A program made the translations under genes and the position numbers. DNA of 64,000 nt from Rhodococcus sp. OK302 (GTDB lineage Bacteria > Actinomycetota > Actinomycetes > Mycobacteriales > Mycobacteriaceae). How positions within the stretch are numbered: position 1 is the stretch's first letter; each line of letters begins with the position of its first letter. Location: positions 620,001 through 684,000 of the forward strand of contig NZ_NPJZ01000001.1 in assembly GCF_002245895.1 (NCBI RefSeq), given 5' to 3'. The notes beneath the pieces were generated by a model. It saw only the letters and a list, made by a program, of their open reading frames with translations, was not told the origin of the DNA and did no database searches. Below, piece after piece: positions 8,342-15,384 of the stretch.

Positions 8342-8370
8342 AATACCCCAGCCGTTCAATACCCCAGCCG
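8342..8370. repeat. 13-bp direct repeat upstream of the GYD gene
   Basis: AATACCCCAGCCG is present at 8342-8354 and again at 8358-8370, 16 bp apart, just before the RBS of the gene at 8385. It could be a slippage duplication or paired activator half-sites; there is no further support. Confidence 0.5.
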
Positions 8371-8384
8371 ACCAAGGAGCGAAA

Positions 8385-8708
8385 ATGCCGAAATACCTCT
8401 GGCAAGTGACCTACTCGACGACCGGTGCCGCCGGCCTCCAGAAGGAGGGCGGTAGTGCGCGGCGTGACGCGGTCACACGAATGGTCGAAAGTATCGGCGG
8501 CACAGTCGAATCCTGCCATTTTGCGCTCGGCAGCCACGACATGTTCGTCATAGGCACTCTTCCCGACAACATTGCCGCAGCCGCATTGAGCATCCGAACA
8601 GCCGCCGAAGGCGCCGCCCGATCCGAATCCATCACCTTGCTCACACCGGAAGAAATCGATGAAGCAGTCAATCGCCGTACCGACTACCGCAAACCCGGAG
8701 CGGAATAG
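8385..8708 (+). CDS. GYD-domain protein
   Basis: 107 residues starting at ATG 8385 with AAGGAG at 8374-8379. The protein is one ferredoxin-like GYD domain: LWQVTYSTTGAAGL at the start, then a GGTVESCHFALGSHDMFVIGTLPD block equivalent to the family's G-x-Y-D region, and the LLTPEEIDEA ending. GYD proteins are small, widespread and of unknown activity. It precedes an LLM oxidoreductase and an NmrA-like gene on the same strand with short gaps, so the three may be co-transcribed. Confidence 0.82.
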   Translation: MPKYLWQVTYSTTGAAGLQKEGGSARRDAVTRMVESIGGTVESCHFALGSHDMFVIGTLPDNIAAAALSIRTAAEGAARSESITLLTPEEIDEAVNRRTDYRKPGAE

Positions 8709-8737
8709 ATCCAGATCACAGACAGGTTGCACCCATC

Positions 8738-9586
8738 ATGACTGACGCGAAGCAGACACCTGACCTGGGCACGTACGGAATCTGGCGAGGAGCTGCCGGG
8801 CTGAAACCCGACCTGGGAGTGGCTATCGAGAAACTCGGCTACGGCACCATCTGGATCGGCGGTTCACCGCACGCAGATCTTCGACTGGCAGAAAAGCTGC
8901 TCGACGCGACCGAACACATCACCGTGGCGACGGGGATCGTCAACGTCTGGTCATCACCGGCTGCTGAAGTTGCCGAGTCGTACCACCGACTCGAAGCCAA
9001 GCATCCGGGGCGGTTCCTCCTCGGAATCGGCATCGGGCATCCCGAAGCCACCGGCGATTACTCGAAGCCCTACGCCACATTGGTGTCCTACCTCGACGAA
9101 CTCGATGCGGCCCAGGTTCCGGAGTCTCGCCGAGTTCTTGCCGCGCTCGGCCCCAAAGTGCTGAAGTTGTCTGCTGACCGCGCTGCCGGCGCGCACCCGT
9201 ATCTGACAACGCCCGAGCACACCGCCGAAGCTCGCGAAATTCTCGGACCGTCGAAAATCCTTGCACCGGAACACAAAATTGTTCTCGAGACCGATTCAGA
9301 GAAGGCACGGGCAATCGGCCGTCCGGCTGTCGCCAACCCCTACCTCCATCTCCGCAACTACACGAACAATCTCGAACGTCTCGGCTTCGCGCCCGACGAA
9401 ATCGCGAATGACGGAAACGACCGTGTCATCGACGCTCTGGTGGCATACGGAACGGCTCGCTCGATCGCGGACAGGCTGCGCGAACATATCGCTGCCGGAG
9501 CCGATCATGTTGCAATCCAGTCACTTCCGGCCGATGGCGATCCTCTGGCGACCTACGAAGCATTGGCCGCCGAGCTTTTCCGCTGA
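8738..9586 (+). CDS. LLM-class F420-dependent oxidoreductase (TIGR03620-like)
   Basis: 282 residues forming a luciferase-like TIM barrel. Visible blocks are LGYGTIWIGGSPHADLRLAE, TGIVNVWSSPAAEVAESY, the cofactor region RFLLGIGIGHPEA and the ending GADHVAIQSLPADGDPL. This subfamily is known in F420-producing actinobacteria and is assigned to F420 by subgroup, not by a residue I can prove here. The substrate is unknown. It lies between the GYD and NmrA genes; its stop codon falls inside the first copy of a 19-bp tandem duplication. Confidence 0.85.
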   Translation: MTDAKQTPDLGTYGIWRGAAGLKPDLGVAIEKLGYGTIWIGGSPHADLRLAEKLLDATEHITVATGIVNVWSSPAAEVAESYHRLEAKHPGRFLLGIGIGHPEATGDYSKPYATLVSYLDELDAAQVPESRRVLAALGPKVLKLSADRAAGAHPYLTTPEHTAEAREILGPSKILAPEHKIVLETDSEKARAIGRPAVANPYLHLRNYTNNLERLGFAPDEIANDGNDRVIDALVAYGTARSIADRLREHIAAGADHVAIQSLPADGDPLATYEALAAELFR

Positions 9587-9619
9587 CTAAGGAGCAAGTC
9601 GCTGACCAAGGAGCAAGCA
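9582..9619. repeat. Tandem duplication of a 19-bp RBS-containing unit
   Basis: GCTGACTAAGGAGCAAGTC (9582-9600) is followed at once by GCTGACCAAGGAGCAAGCA (9601-9619), 16/19 identical, and then by ATG 9620. The duplication created two AAGGAG Shine-Dalgarno sequences in series, only the second correctly spaced for the next gene. Confidence 0.7.
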
Positions 9620-10369
9620 ATGAAGATTGTCATATTCGGAACCGGACTCATCGGCAGCCAAATCGCATCGACGCTGGGTGAAGCTGGACATGATGTCGCG
9701 GCCCTCGGACGTCGATCCGGAATCGACACCACTACCGGCAAAGGAATTGCCGAAGCAGTCGAGGGCGCCGATGTGGTCGTGGACCTCACCAATTCCCCGT
9801 CGTGGGAGGACGACGCCGTACGGTCGTTCTTCCGCGAGTCCACGAGCCATATCCTCATCGCCGAGAAAGATGCCGGAGTGAGGCACCACGTCATCCTGTC
9901 GATCGTGGGCGCCGACCGACTGCCCGACTCCGGATACATGCGAGCCAAGGTCGCCCAGGAAGACCTGGTCAAGGCGGGGCCGATTCCCTACTCGATCGTC
10001 CGCTCGACCCAGTTCTTCGAGTTCATCGCCGGCATCGCCGATGCCGGGACCGTAGACGGCACTGTCCATGCGACCGCGGCACGCTTGCAGCCGATCGCTT
10101 CGCAGGACGTCGTAGCCCACCTCGCCGAGATCGTGACGGGCGCGGCAGTGAACGGCACGACCGAAATCGCCGGCCCCGAGCCTTTGGGTATCGACGAACT
10201 TGTCCGGAGACTGTTTGCCGCTACCGGCGACAAACGCACCGTGACAACCGATCCCGACGCCGGATACTTCGGTGCAAGACTCGACGACTCGGAACTCACC
10301 CCCACACCGGGCGCCAATGCTTGGATCGCTCCGACCACGCTGGAGCAGTGGCTGCAAGAGCACGTCTAA
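9620..10369 (+). CDS. NmrA-like NAD(P)-binding SDR protein
   Basis: 249 residues. The N-terminal Rossmann motif is FGTGLIGSQIASTLGEAGHD, followed by GADVVVDLTNSPSW and [19 protein letters not shown]. The classical SDR Tyr-x3-Lys is represented by YMRAKVAQEDLVKA, as in atypical NmrA/NAD(P)H-azoreductase-like members. These act as redox sensors or act on small quinone or epoxide substrates; the role here is unknown. It is the last gene of the GYD-LLM-SDR run and is followed by a hairpin. Confidence 0.83.
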   Translation: MKIVIFGTGLIGSQIASTLGEAGHDVAALGRRSGIDTTTGKGIAEAVEGADVVVDLTNSPSWEDDAVRSFFRESTSHILIAEKDAGVRHHVILSIVGADRLPDSGYMRAKVAQEDLVKAGPIPYSIVRSTQFFEFIAGIADAGTVDGTVHATAARLQPIASQDVVAHLAEIVTGAAVNGTTEIAGPEPLGIDELVRRLFAATGDKRTVTTDPDAGYFGARLDDSELTPTPGANAWIAPTTLEQWLQEHV

Positions 10370-10434
10370 CGCCTGACGACATGCCGGTGCAACGCACAGT
10401 GACCTTCAACCCGGCGGGTGAGCACACGCGTGTG
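10370..10434 (-). pseudogene. Possible relic of an AlkB C-terminus
   Basis: Read on the minus strand, this stretch encodes SPAGLKVTVRCTGMS, which resembles the last residues of the intact AlkB encoded at 12272-12922 (LPAGRLNITLRCTGMS). The DNA differs at third codon positions, so it is not a recent copy. Only about 15 residues support it and no upstream AlkB sequence remains, because the HNH gene ends at 10499. Chance similarity cannot be excluded. Confidence 0.25.
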
Positions 10435-10467
10435 GGCTTCGCATCGGCGAGAATCTGATGCGAAGCC
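10435..10467. terminator. Hairpin between convergent genes
   Basis: GGCTTCGCATC and its perfect complement (11 bp) flank an 11-base loop, between the end of the SDR gene (10369, plus) and the end of the HNH gene (10499, minus). Confidence 0.6.
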
Positions 10468-10498
10468 TGACACGTCTGCAGTTGTGGTGCAACAATTC

Positions 10499-11866
10499 TC
10501 ACGTGCGCAGCACCGGACCGGGCGGCAGGGTTGATCGCCGCGGCCGCTGCTCCGGATCGATCCCCGCCGGCGGAATAAACCACGGCTTCCGATCGGACCC
10601 CATCTTGATTTCCCACTGCCCCGCAAAACCGGCCTTACGGTGAATCAAGGTGTGATGGGACCGGCACAGCAAGGTGAGGTTGCCCATCACCGTCAACCCG
10701 CCCTTCGACCACGGCTCGATATGGTGCGCGTCGCACCACGCCGGCACCGCATCACACGACGGGAACGCATACCCCTTGTCGCGGGCGATCAACGCCGTCC
10801 GCTGCGCCGCCGACACCAACCGCTTCAGCGGACTGACATCGAGCGGGGCGCCGTGTTCGTCGAGGAGCACCGTCGAGAGCATGCAATCGCACGCCAACAT
10901 CCGGGTACGGGTGATACTCAGCGGGCCCATCCACGGCATGTGCCCGACATCAAGATCGTCGAGATCGTCGAAGCTCCACACCGGCACGTCTTCGACGTCA
11001 GTCTCGTCATCGGGAGAAGCCGAGCGAGAAGTTGAAGTACTAGCGCAGTCCCGATGCTCCGCAAGATCTTTCGCCGACACATGCACATTCACATGCGGAC
11101 GCTGACCACCATCCACCCCCGTCGCAGCATTATCGAGATACCGACGAATCAACTCCGTCAACGCATCCGCCGTCCGCTTCGCAGCCGACCGAGCATCCGG
11201 AGTCCCATCCGCGGCAGGGGTCGGCATCGACAACCCCGACAACGCCGACAAGAGCATTTCGCCGGTCAACGCATCGAACTCACCTTTGATCACCACCCGA
11301 CCGTTCAACGTCGGCGCGATACGTAGTTCGTTGCGATCGTCGTCCTCCCCAGCCGGGATGTCTTCGGATTCGAAGATCCGCTCCAACACCGCGATGGCGT
11401 AGCGGAGTTTCGTGGTGGTCGCCTCCACCCCGGAGGCTGCCGCGAGCAGCGTTTTCATGCAGTGCGGCAGCGCGCGGTCCGGCATCCCTTTCGGTGGAGA
11501 CTCGCAGAACCCGGTGATCAGCGCGGCATGGTCGACGGTGAGATCCCCGGCATCGAACTGCGCCGCGATATCCGGGAATGCTCGCAAGGCCACCCCGAGG
11601 GCGGCGATCTTGATTCCGGCCGCATTCTGCAGCATCGTATTGGCGGCCAGCCAGCGGCCGACACCGCGGTAACACAGCACCGGCTCGTCCGGATGAAGCG
11701 CCAACTCGTCGACCGCGGCAACCCGAATGGCTTCCAGCCGAAGGATTTCCGCTGATGCGGTGACCGCAACATCCCGCACGTCGCACGGCCGCAACCGCCA
11801 CAGCATGCCGCGCACATTCACAGCAGAACCAGTCACAACATCGGCAACTACGGTATTGACGCTCAT
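10499..11866 (-). CDS. DUF222/13E12-family HNH endonuclease-domain protein
   Basis: 455 residues from ATG 11866, which follows a GGGGGG tract at 11871-11877; an upstream in-frame ATG at 11905 lies inside the promoter. The N-terminal two thirds is the helical DUF222 domain (CYRGVGRWLAANTMLQNAAG, ADGTPDARSAAKRTADALTELIRRYL). The C-terminal HNH motif is visible: CDAVPAWCDAHHIEPWSKGG, then NLTLLCRSHHTLIHRKAG. This is the repeat family called 13E12 in Mycobacterium tuberculosis, multicopy and of unknown target. A good promoter overlapped by an SOS box lies directly upstream, so expression should rise after DNA damage. Confidence 0.88.
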   Translation of the reverse strand: MSVNTVVADVVTGSAVNVRGMLWRLRPCDVRDVAVTASAEILRLEAIRVAAVDELALHPDEPVLCYRGVGRWLAANTMLQNAAGIKIAALGVALRAFPDIAAQFDAGDLTVDHAALITGFCESPPKGMPDRALPHCMKTLLAAASGVEATTTKLRYAIAVLERIFESEDIPAGEDDDRNELRIAPTLNGRVVIKGEFDALTGEMLLSALSGLSMPTPAADGTPDARSAAKRTADALTELIRRYLDNAATGVDGGQRPHVNVHVSAKDLAEHRDCASTSTSRSASPDDETDVEDVPVWSFDDLDDLDVGHMPWMGPLSITRTRMLACDCMLSTVLLDEHGAPLDVSPLKRLVSAAQRTALIARDKGYAFPSCDAVPAWCDAHHIEPWSKGGLTVMGNLTLLCRSHHTLIHRKAGFAGQWEIKMGSDRKPWFIPPAGIDPEQRPRRSTLPPGPVLRT

Positions 11867-11890
11867 CGGATCCCCCCATCCTTGCCCCCA

Positions 11891-11918
11891 ATTATACTCG
11901 AACATCTATTCGAGTCAA
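11891..11918 (-). promoter_or_regulatory. Sigma70-type promoter with embedded LexA (SOS) box
   Basis: On the minus strand the -35 is TTGACT (11913-11918) and the -10 is TATAAT (11891-11896), with a 16-bp spacer. The spacer holds TCGAACATCTATTCGA as read on the plus strand (11898-11913), one base off the mycobacterial SOS consensus TCGAAC-N4-GTTCGA. LexA bound here would block RNA polymerase. It drives the HNH gene starting at 11866. Confidence 0.8.
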
Positions 11919-12271
11919 GGCCAAATTCCGGGCGACGATTCAGCGAATCTTCCGAATGCGTTTGCAGCAAACGCCTTTCACCTAAGATTTACGAACACCA
12001 CCACCAACGACCCGATGCCGGCGCCCCCTGGAACCGATGCATCGATCGCGCCCTACAGCGGGAAGCCCTCGCGGTCGGCATTTACATCGCAGCCGCAACC
12101 GTTGTCACAGTGATTCCCCATTTGGACAGGCGCCGCACCGATTGCGCTCGGTCGCATCATCAGGAAGTCCGCTGTTTCTGCTATCGCGACCTCCTTACTT
12201 CTCGTGTCTATTGTCCCGAAAGTTGTCCACAACAGACGCATTGAACCTGCGGGTGAAGCGTAAGACTTTCG
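11919..12271. other. Intergenic stretch without a supported gene
   Basis: About 350 bp upstream of the HNH promoter and downstream of alkB. Frames open on the plus strand have no RBS and no recognisable protein features. One TTGTCCACA (12223-12231) matches a DnaA box but is solitary. No hairpin strong enough to call a terminator was found. Confidence 0.5.
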
Positions 12272-12922
12272 TCACGACATACCCGTACATCGTAAAGTGA
12301 TATTCAGCCGCCCGGCTGGCAATCCGATATCCGGATCTACGCTCCCTGCAATGACTTTCGGCACACCGTGATACGCAAACCGTGACGGACCGCCGAACAC
12401 AAAAAGATCACCGGACTGCAATTCCAGATCTACGTACGGCTTGTTTCGGTTCGAAGTGTTCCCGAATCGAAACAAGCAACTCTGCCCGATGCTCAGGGAG
12501 ACGACGGGTTCGTCAGTGCGCTCGTCTTTGTCCTGATGCATTCCCATGCGGGCGTTCTCGTCGTAAAAGTTGATCAGCGCAGTATCCGGCGTGTACACCT
12601 TTCCCAAATCTCCATACGCCTCGGTTACAGCGTCTCGCCCCATCTCGATCAGCCAATCAGGCAGGGGCGCAACCGGAGCGCCGTTCACGTCGTCGGCTGT
12701 GCGTGTGTATTTGTACGGTTGCCAGTGCCAGCCGAGGCAGACGGTTTGCACCGACATCTTGTGCCCACCGGGAATGACGGCGGAACGCATGGGTACGGGC
12801 ACAGTCGCCCACCGCCGACATTCGCTCACCAGCGTGCGCTGCAGATCAGAGCTGAGCCAATCGGGAACGTGGACAGCTCCTGGTGCCACCTCCATCCGAG
12901 GACGGGGAATCAGCGCATTCAT
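12272..12922 (-). CDS. alkB: AlkB-type alkylated-DNA repair dioxygenase
   Basis: 216 residues from ATG 12922; the reading frame extends upstream to 13123 but that part covers the divergent regulator's promoter. The 2OG-Fe(II) core is clear: NFYDENARMGMHQDKDE gives the His and Asp iron ligands, RFAYHGVPK gives the second His, and GRLNITLR gives the 2-oxoglutarate-binding Arg. AlkB oxidatively removes 1-methyladenine and 3-methylcytosine lesions. It is divergent from the ArsR-type gene at 13011. Two more genes that look like alkylation-repair parts lie at 14275-15277. Confidence 0.92.
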   Translation of the reverse strand: MNALIPRPRMEVAPGAVHVPDWLSSDLQRTLVSECRRWATVPVPMRSAVIPGGHKMSVQTVCLGWHWQPYKYTRTADDVNGAPVAPLPDWLIEMGRDAVTEAYGDLGKVYTPDTALINFYDENARMGMHQDKDERTDEPVVSLSIGQSCLFRFGNTSNRNKPYVDLELQSGDLFVFGGPSRFAYHGVPKVIAGSVDPDIGLPAGRLNITLRCTGMS

Positions 12923-12974
12923 GATTTCCACGCTACCCAAACTCTTGACGTCCTCCACCTCGACTCGTATCGTA

Positions 12975-12992
12975 ATCAATAGATTGGTTGAT
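12975..12992. promoter_or_regulatory. Candidate ArsR-type operator
   Basis: ATCAATAGATTGGTTGAT is an imperfect palindrome with 5-bp outer arms (ATCAA/TTGAT), located 18 bp before the GTG of the ArsR-type regulator and in its divergent region with alkB. ATCAAC/GTTGAT-like elements are common at ArsR-SRPBCC operons. Confidence 0.45.
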
Positions 12993-13010
12993 AAAGGAGA
13001 TGGTTGACAA

Positions 13011-13355
13011 GTGATCTTGGATCCGGCGGCCGACGAACGCCTCGACAAAGCGTTCATGGCACTCGCAGACCCGATACGGCGGCGGATCATCGCTCGCCTG
13101 AGCACGGGCCCCCTGACGGTCAACGAATTGGCCGAGCCGTTTCAGATCACCAAACAAGCTGTCTCCAAGCATATTCAGGTACTCGAAGCCGCCGGGCTGG
13201 TGACTCGCAGTCGTGATGCCCAACGGCGTCCGGTACATCTCAACGCTGCCGCTCTCGAAGCTCTGACGGCTTGGATAGATCGCTATCGACTGGTCCACGA
13301 ACAACAGTTTCGCAAGCTCGATCACGTCCTGAACACCACACAGAAGGAGAGTTAG
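13011..13355 (+). CDS. ArsR-family HTH regulator
   Basis: 114 residues, GTG start at 13011 with AAAGGAG at 12993-12999. A compact winged helix spans about residues 12-90: MALADPIRRRIIARLSTGPL, the recognition helix FQITKQAVSKHIQVLEAAGL and the wing SRDAQRRPVHLN. There is no cysteine metal site, so it belongs to the non-metal ArsR group that usually precedes an SRPBCC/AHSA1 gene, as here (13358). Probably autoregulatory through the nearby ATCAA/TTGAT element. Confidence 0.9.
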   Translation: MILDPAADERLDKAFMALADPIRRRIIARLSTGPLTVNELAEPFQITKQAVSKHIQVLEAAGLVTRSRDAQRRPVHLNAAALEALTAWIDRYRLVHEQQFRKLDHVLNTTQKES

Positions 13356-13357
13356 CC

Positions 13358-13843
13358 ATGGGTACCACCACCAACCCTGTCATCATCACGGCTCCTGAGG
13401 GAGTGCCGTTTATCGACATCACCCGCGAGTTCGACGCACCGGTCAGTGCGGTGTTCCGGGCCCATTCGGATCCTGACCTGGTCAAGCAGTGGCTCGGACC
13501 CAACGGATACGAGATGGAAGTCGAGGAGTACACCTTCGCCAGTGGTGGCCGATACAAGTACATCCACCGCAATCCCGAGGGTGAGGAGTACAGGTTCAAC
13601 GGAGTGTTTCACGTGGTTCGCGACAATGAATTTGTCATCCAAACTTTCGAATACGAAGGCTTCCCCGATGTCGTCAGCATCGAATCCATGACGTTCGAAG
13701 ACCTCGACAACGGCCGTACTCGCCTCTCCGGTCATTCCGTGTACCCGAGTCTCGAAGCGCGCGACGGCATGATTGCGAGCAACATGGAACTCGGCGTCCG
13801 CGAAGGCTACGAGCGCTTGGACAAGATCGTCACACAGCTCTGA
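13358..13843 (+). CDS. SRPBCC/AHSA1-domain protein
   Basis: 161 residues from ATG 13358, two bases after the regulator's stop and with GGAGAG upstream. One START/Bet v1-like domain: FIDITREFDAPVSAVFRAHSDPDLVKQWLGPNGYEM at the start in pieces, a central RYKYIHRNPEGEEYRFNGVFH strand pair, and the C-terminal helix EGYERLDKIV. Such proteins bind hydrophobic ligands in a cavity and are typically repressed by the ArsR gene before them. The ligand is not known. Confidence 0.87.
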   Translation: MGTTTNPVIITAPEGVPFIDITREFDAPVSAVFRAHSDPDLVKQWLGPNGYEMEVEEYTFASGGRYKYIHRNPEGEEYRFNGVFHVVRDNEFVIQTFEYEGFPDVVSIESMTFEDLDNGRTRLSGHSVYPSLEARDGMIASNMELGVREGYERLDKIVTQL

Positions 13844-13883
13844 CCGTCTGTTTGCCCGAATACTCACTGCGAAAGGCACTCTC

Positions 13884-14312
13884 ATGGACTGGACCCTCGA
13901 AGTTGTCATCGTCCCCGTCAGCGATCTCGAACGCTCCATCGCGTTCTACCGGGATCAGATCGGCTTCAACCTCGATCATCACACGGTGAACGAGCACATG
14001 ACGGTCGCTCAACTCACCCCGCCCGGTTCGGGTTGTTCGATAGTCATCGGCAACCTCCCGTCGCAGACCGAGATGGCGCCGGGATCCTTGAAGGGACTCC
14101 AACTCGTGGTTGCCGACGCGGCGAAGGCGAGAGCGGAACTCATCGAGCGCGGTGTCGACGCCAGCGAGGTCACTGTCTTTGACGAACGTGACGGCGGCAC
14201 CTTCTTCGGTTTTGCCGATCCCGACGGCAATACCTGGGCTGTGCAGCAATTGAAGGTTCGCGGCGAAAAGCCGCTCATCCCTGTCGAGTACCGGGATCGG
14301 TTCGGAGCCTAG
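13884..14312 (+). CDS. VOC-family (glyoxalase/bleomycin-resistance-like) protein
   Basis: 142 residues from ATG 13884 with GAAAGG just upstream. Paired beta-alpha-beta-beta-beta modules are visible: VVIVPVSDLERSIAFYRDQIGF and the C-terminal GGTFFGFADPDGNTWAVQQL. The ligands expected in metal-dependent members (His/Glu) are only partly kept. It is third in the ArsR-SRPBCC-VOC operon, a combination usual for small-molecule resistance or modification. The 3' end overlaps the convergent Ada-domain gene by 38 bp. Confidence 0.85.
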   Translation: MDWTLEVVIVPVSDLERSIAFYRDQIGFNLDHHTVNEHMTVAQLTPPGSGCSIVIGNLPSQTEMAPGSLKGLQLVVADAAKARAELIERGVDASEVTVFDERDGGTFFGFADPDGNTWAVQQLKVRGEKPLIPVEYRDRFGA

Positions 14313-14571
14313 AGGACGTCTTCCACACCACATACGCTTCGGGCATACACACTGCGCAGGGACGATAGCCGGCCGCAATCGCGGTCGGCTCATCTGCGAA
14401 GAAGACACGACTCGCCACGTAGCCGCCTCGAGCAATGGCCTGCGCTGCTCCACGGCAGTCAAGTCGACCGTAGATCTTGGTTTTCCGGTGCCCTCCCAGC
14501 AAACCCGGAGTCTCGCTGTCATACGGCTTGTTATCCGGCCCCCGGAGTACGTACGTCCTATTCGGCATCAT
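14275..14571 (-). CDS. Stand-alone Ada-type metal-binding domain protein
   Basis: 98 residues. The sequence KTKIYGRLDCRGAAQAI then RVFFADEPTAIAAGYRPCAVC corresponds to the N-terminal zinc domain of Ada, the methyl-phosphotriester acceptor: AAGYRPC-x2-C is its hallmark. Only three cysteines align (one in RLDC, two in CAVC) where Ada has four, and there is no AraC or methyltransferase domain. It overlaps the upstream 2OG oxygenase gene by 14 bp, so they form an operon. A role in alkylation sensing or repair is inferred from the domain and the neighbours. Confidence 0.75.
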   Translation of the reverse strand: MMPNRTYVLRGPDNKPYDSETPGLLGGHRKTKIYGRLDCRGAAQAIARGGYVASRVFFADEPTAIAAGYRPCAVCMPEAYVVWKTSSRLRTDPGTRQG

Positions 14572-15277
14572 GAAGCACCAACCCCAACGTTCGACGGAAA
14601 CCCGACCTCACGACGCTTACCCCATGCCGCACAGGCACTTTCGACCACCCACGAGATCCGAGAACGGGCCGATCACGGGTCGTGAAGATCAGTGCGTGGC
14701 CCTGCTCGAGAACTGTGACAGTACCTTTCGACTGTGCACGCGGACGCTGCTCGACAACCATGAACTCTCCGCCGGTGTGATCGATTCGCGGCCGATCCAG
14801 TCCGATCACCACTTGCAGTGGGAACACCAACTGTCCGTAGAGATCTCGATGCAGGGCATTCCAATCTCCGGGCCCGTACGTCAGAAGAATCGGCGTCGGC
14901 CGGATTTGGCCGGCTCTGTGGCACTGCACGATCCATTCTTCGAAAGCGTCCGGCCACAGCGCCACGCCACCGAGCTTGAATGCCCATTCCCGTGCCAACG
15001 GCAGGAGCTTTCGGTAGAACGCACCTCGTAGCGCCGCGATCGGTTCGGGTACCGGCTCACCGAAGTATCGATACTCCCCTTGCCCGAAGCGGTATCGAAC
15101 CATGTCGATCGTGCTGCGAAAACGATCGATCTCCTCGTACCACGACGCAATCTCCGCACACTCCGACTCAGTGAGCAACGGACCGCTCTGCGCGCAGCCG
15201 ATCGCCTCGATTTCGTCGATCAGTGCCGGCCAATCGAGGGAATCGACACGAACGGGCAGATCGCTGAACTGGTCCAT
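14558..15277 (-). CDS. 2OG-Fe(II) oxygenase (DUF2086-like)
   Basis: 239 residues. A double-stranded beta-helix core is recognisable: GPGDWNALHRDLYGQLVFPL supplies His and Asp ligands, the later VPVRHGVSVVRSGFRRTLGLV supplies the distal His and the 2-oxoglutarate Arg, and the helical N-terminus has LLTESECAEIASWYE. This resembles the DUF2086/prolyl-hydroxylase-like group often found near ada or alkB genes. The substrate is unproven. It is followed, with a 14-bp overlap, by the Ada-domain gene and is divergent from the AarF-like gene. Confidence 0.77.
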   Translation of the reverse strand: MDQFSDLPVRVDSLDWPALIDEIEAIGCAQSGPLLTESECAEIASWYEEIDRFRSTIDMVRYRFGQGEYRYFGEPVPEPIAALRGAFYRKLLPLAREWAFKLGGVALWPDAFEEWIVQCHRAGQIRPTPILLTYGPGDWNALHRDLYGQLVFPLQVVIGLDRPRIDHTGGEFMVVEQRPRAQSKGTVTVLEQGHALIFTTRDRPVLGSRGWSKVPVRHGVSVVRSGFRRTLGLVLHDAE

Positions 15278-15305
15278 ACTTGATAGACGACCGGAAGGTG
15301 CAGTA

Positions 15306-15325
15306 TGTGAGTCGCCGGTCTCACA
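15306..15325. promoter_or_regulatory. Inverted repeat in the divergent region of the oxygenase and AarF-like genes
   Basis: TGTGAG (15306-15311), an 8-base spacer and CTCACA (15320-15325) form a perfect inverted repeat, with GGAAG and CTTCC symmetrically outside it. It lies between the starts at 15277 (minus) and 15385 (plus). Possible operator; no regulator is assigned. Confidence 0.35.
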
Positions 15326-15384
15326 CTTCCGAGATTTAACTGTAACTTGGCATACTGACTACCCGCGAAGAATGAGGGAGAGCC

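Noticed and set aside
12223..12231. TTGTCCACA, matching a DnaA box
   Set aside because: Single copy, no cluster, no dnaA/dnaN or other origin genes nearby.
14477..15031. Plus-strand frame over the Ada-domain and oxygenase genes
   Set aside because: Antisense shadow; the minus-strand products have recognisable metal-binding motifs.
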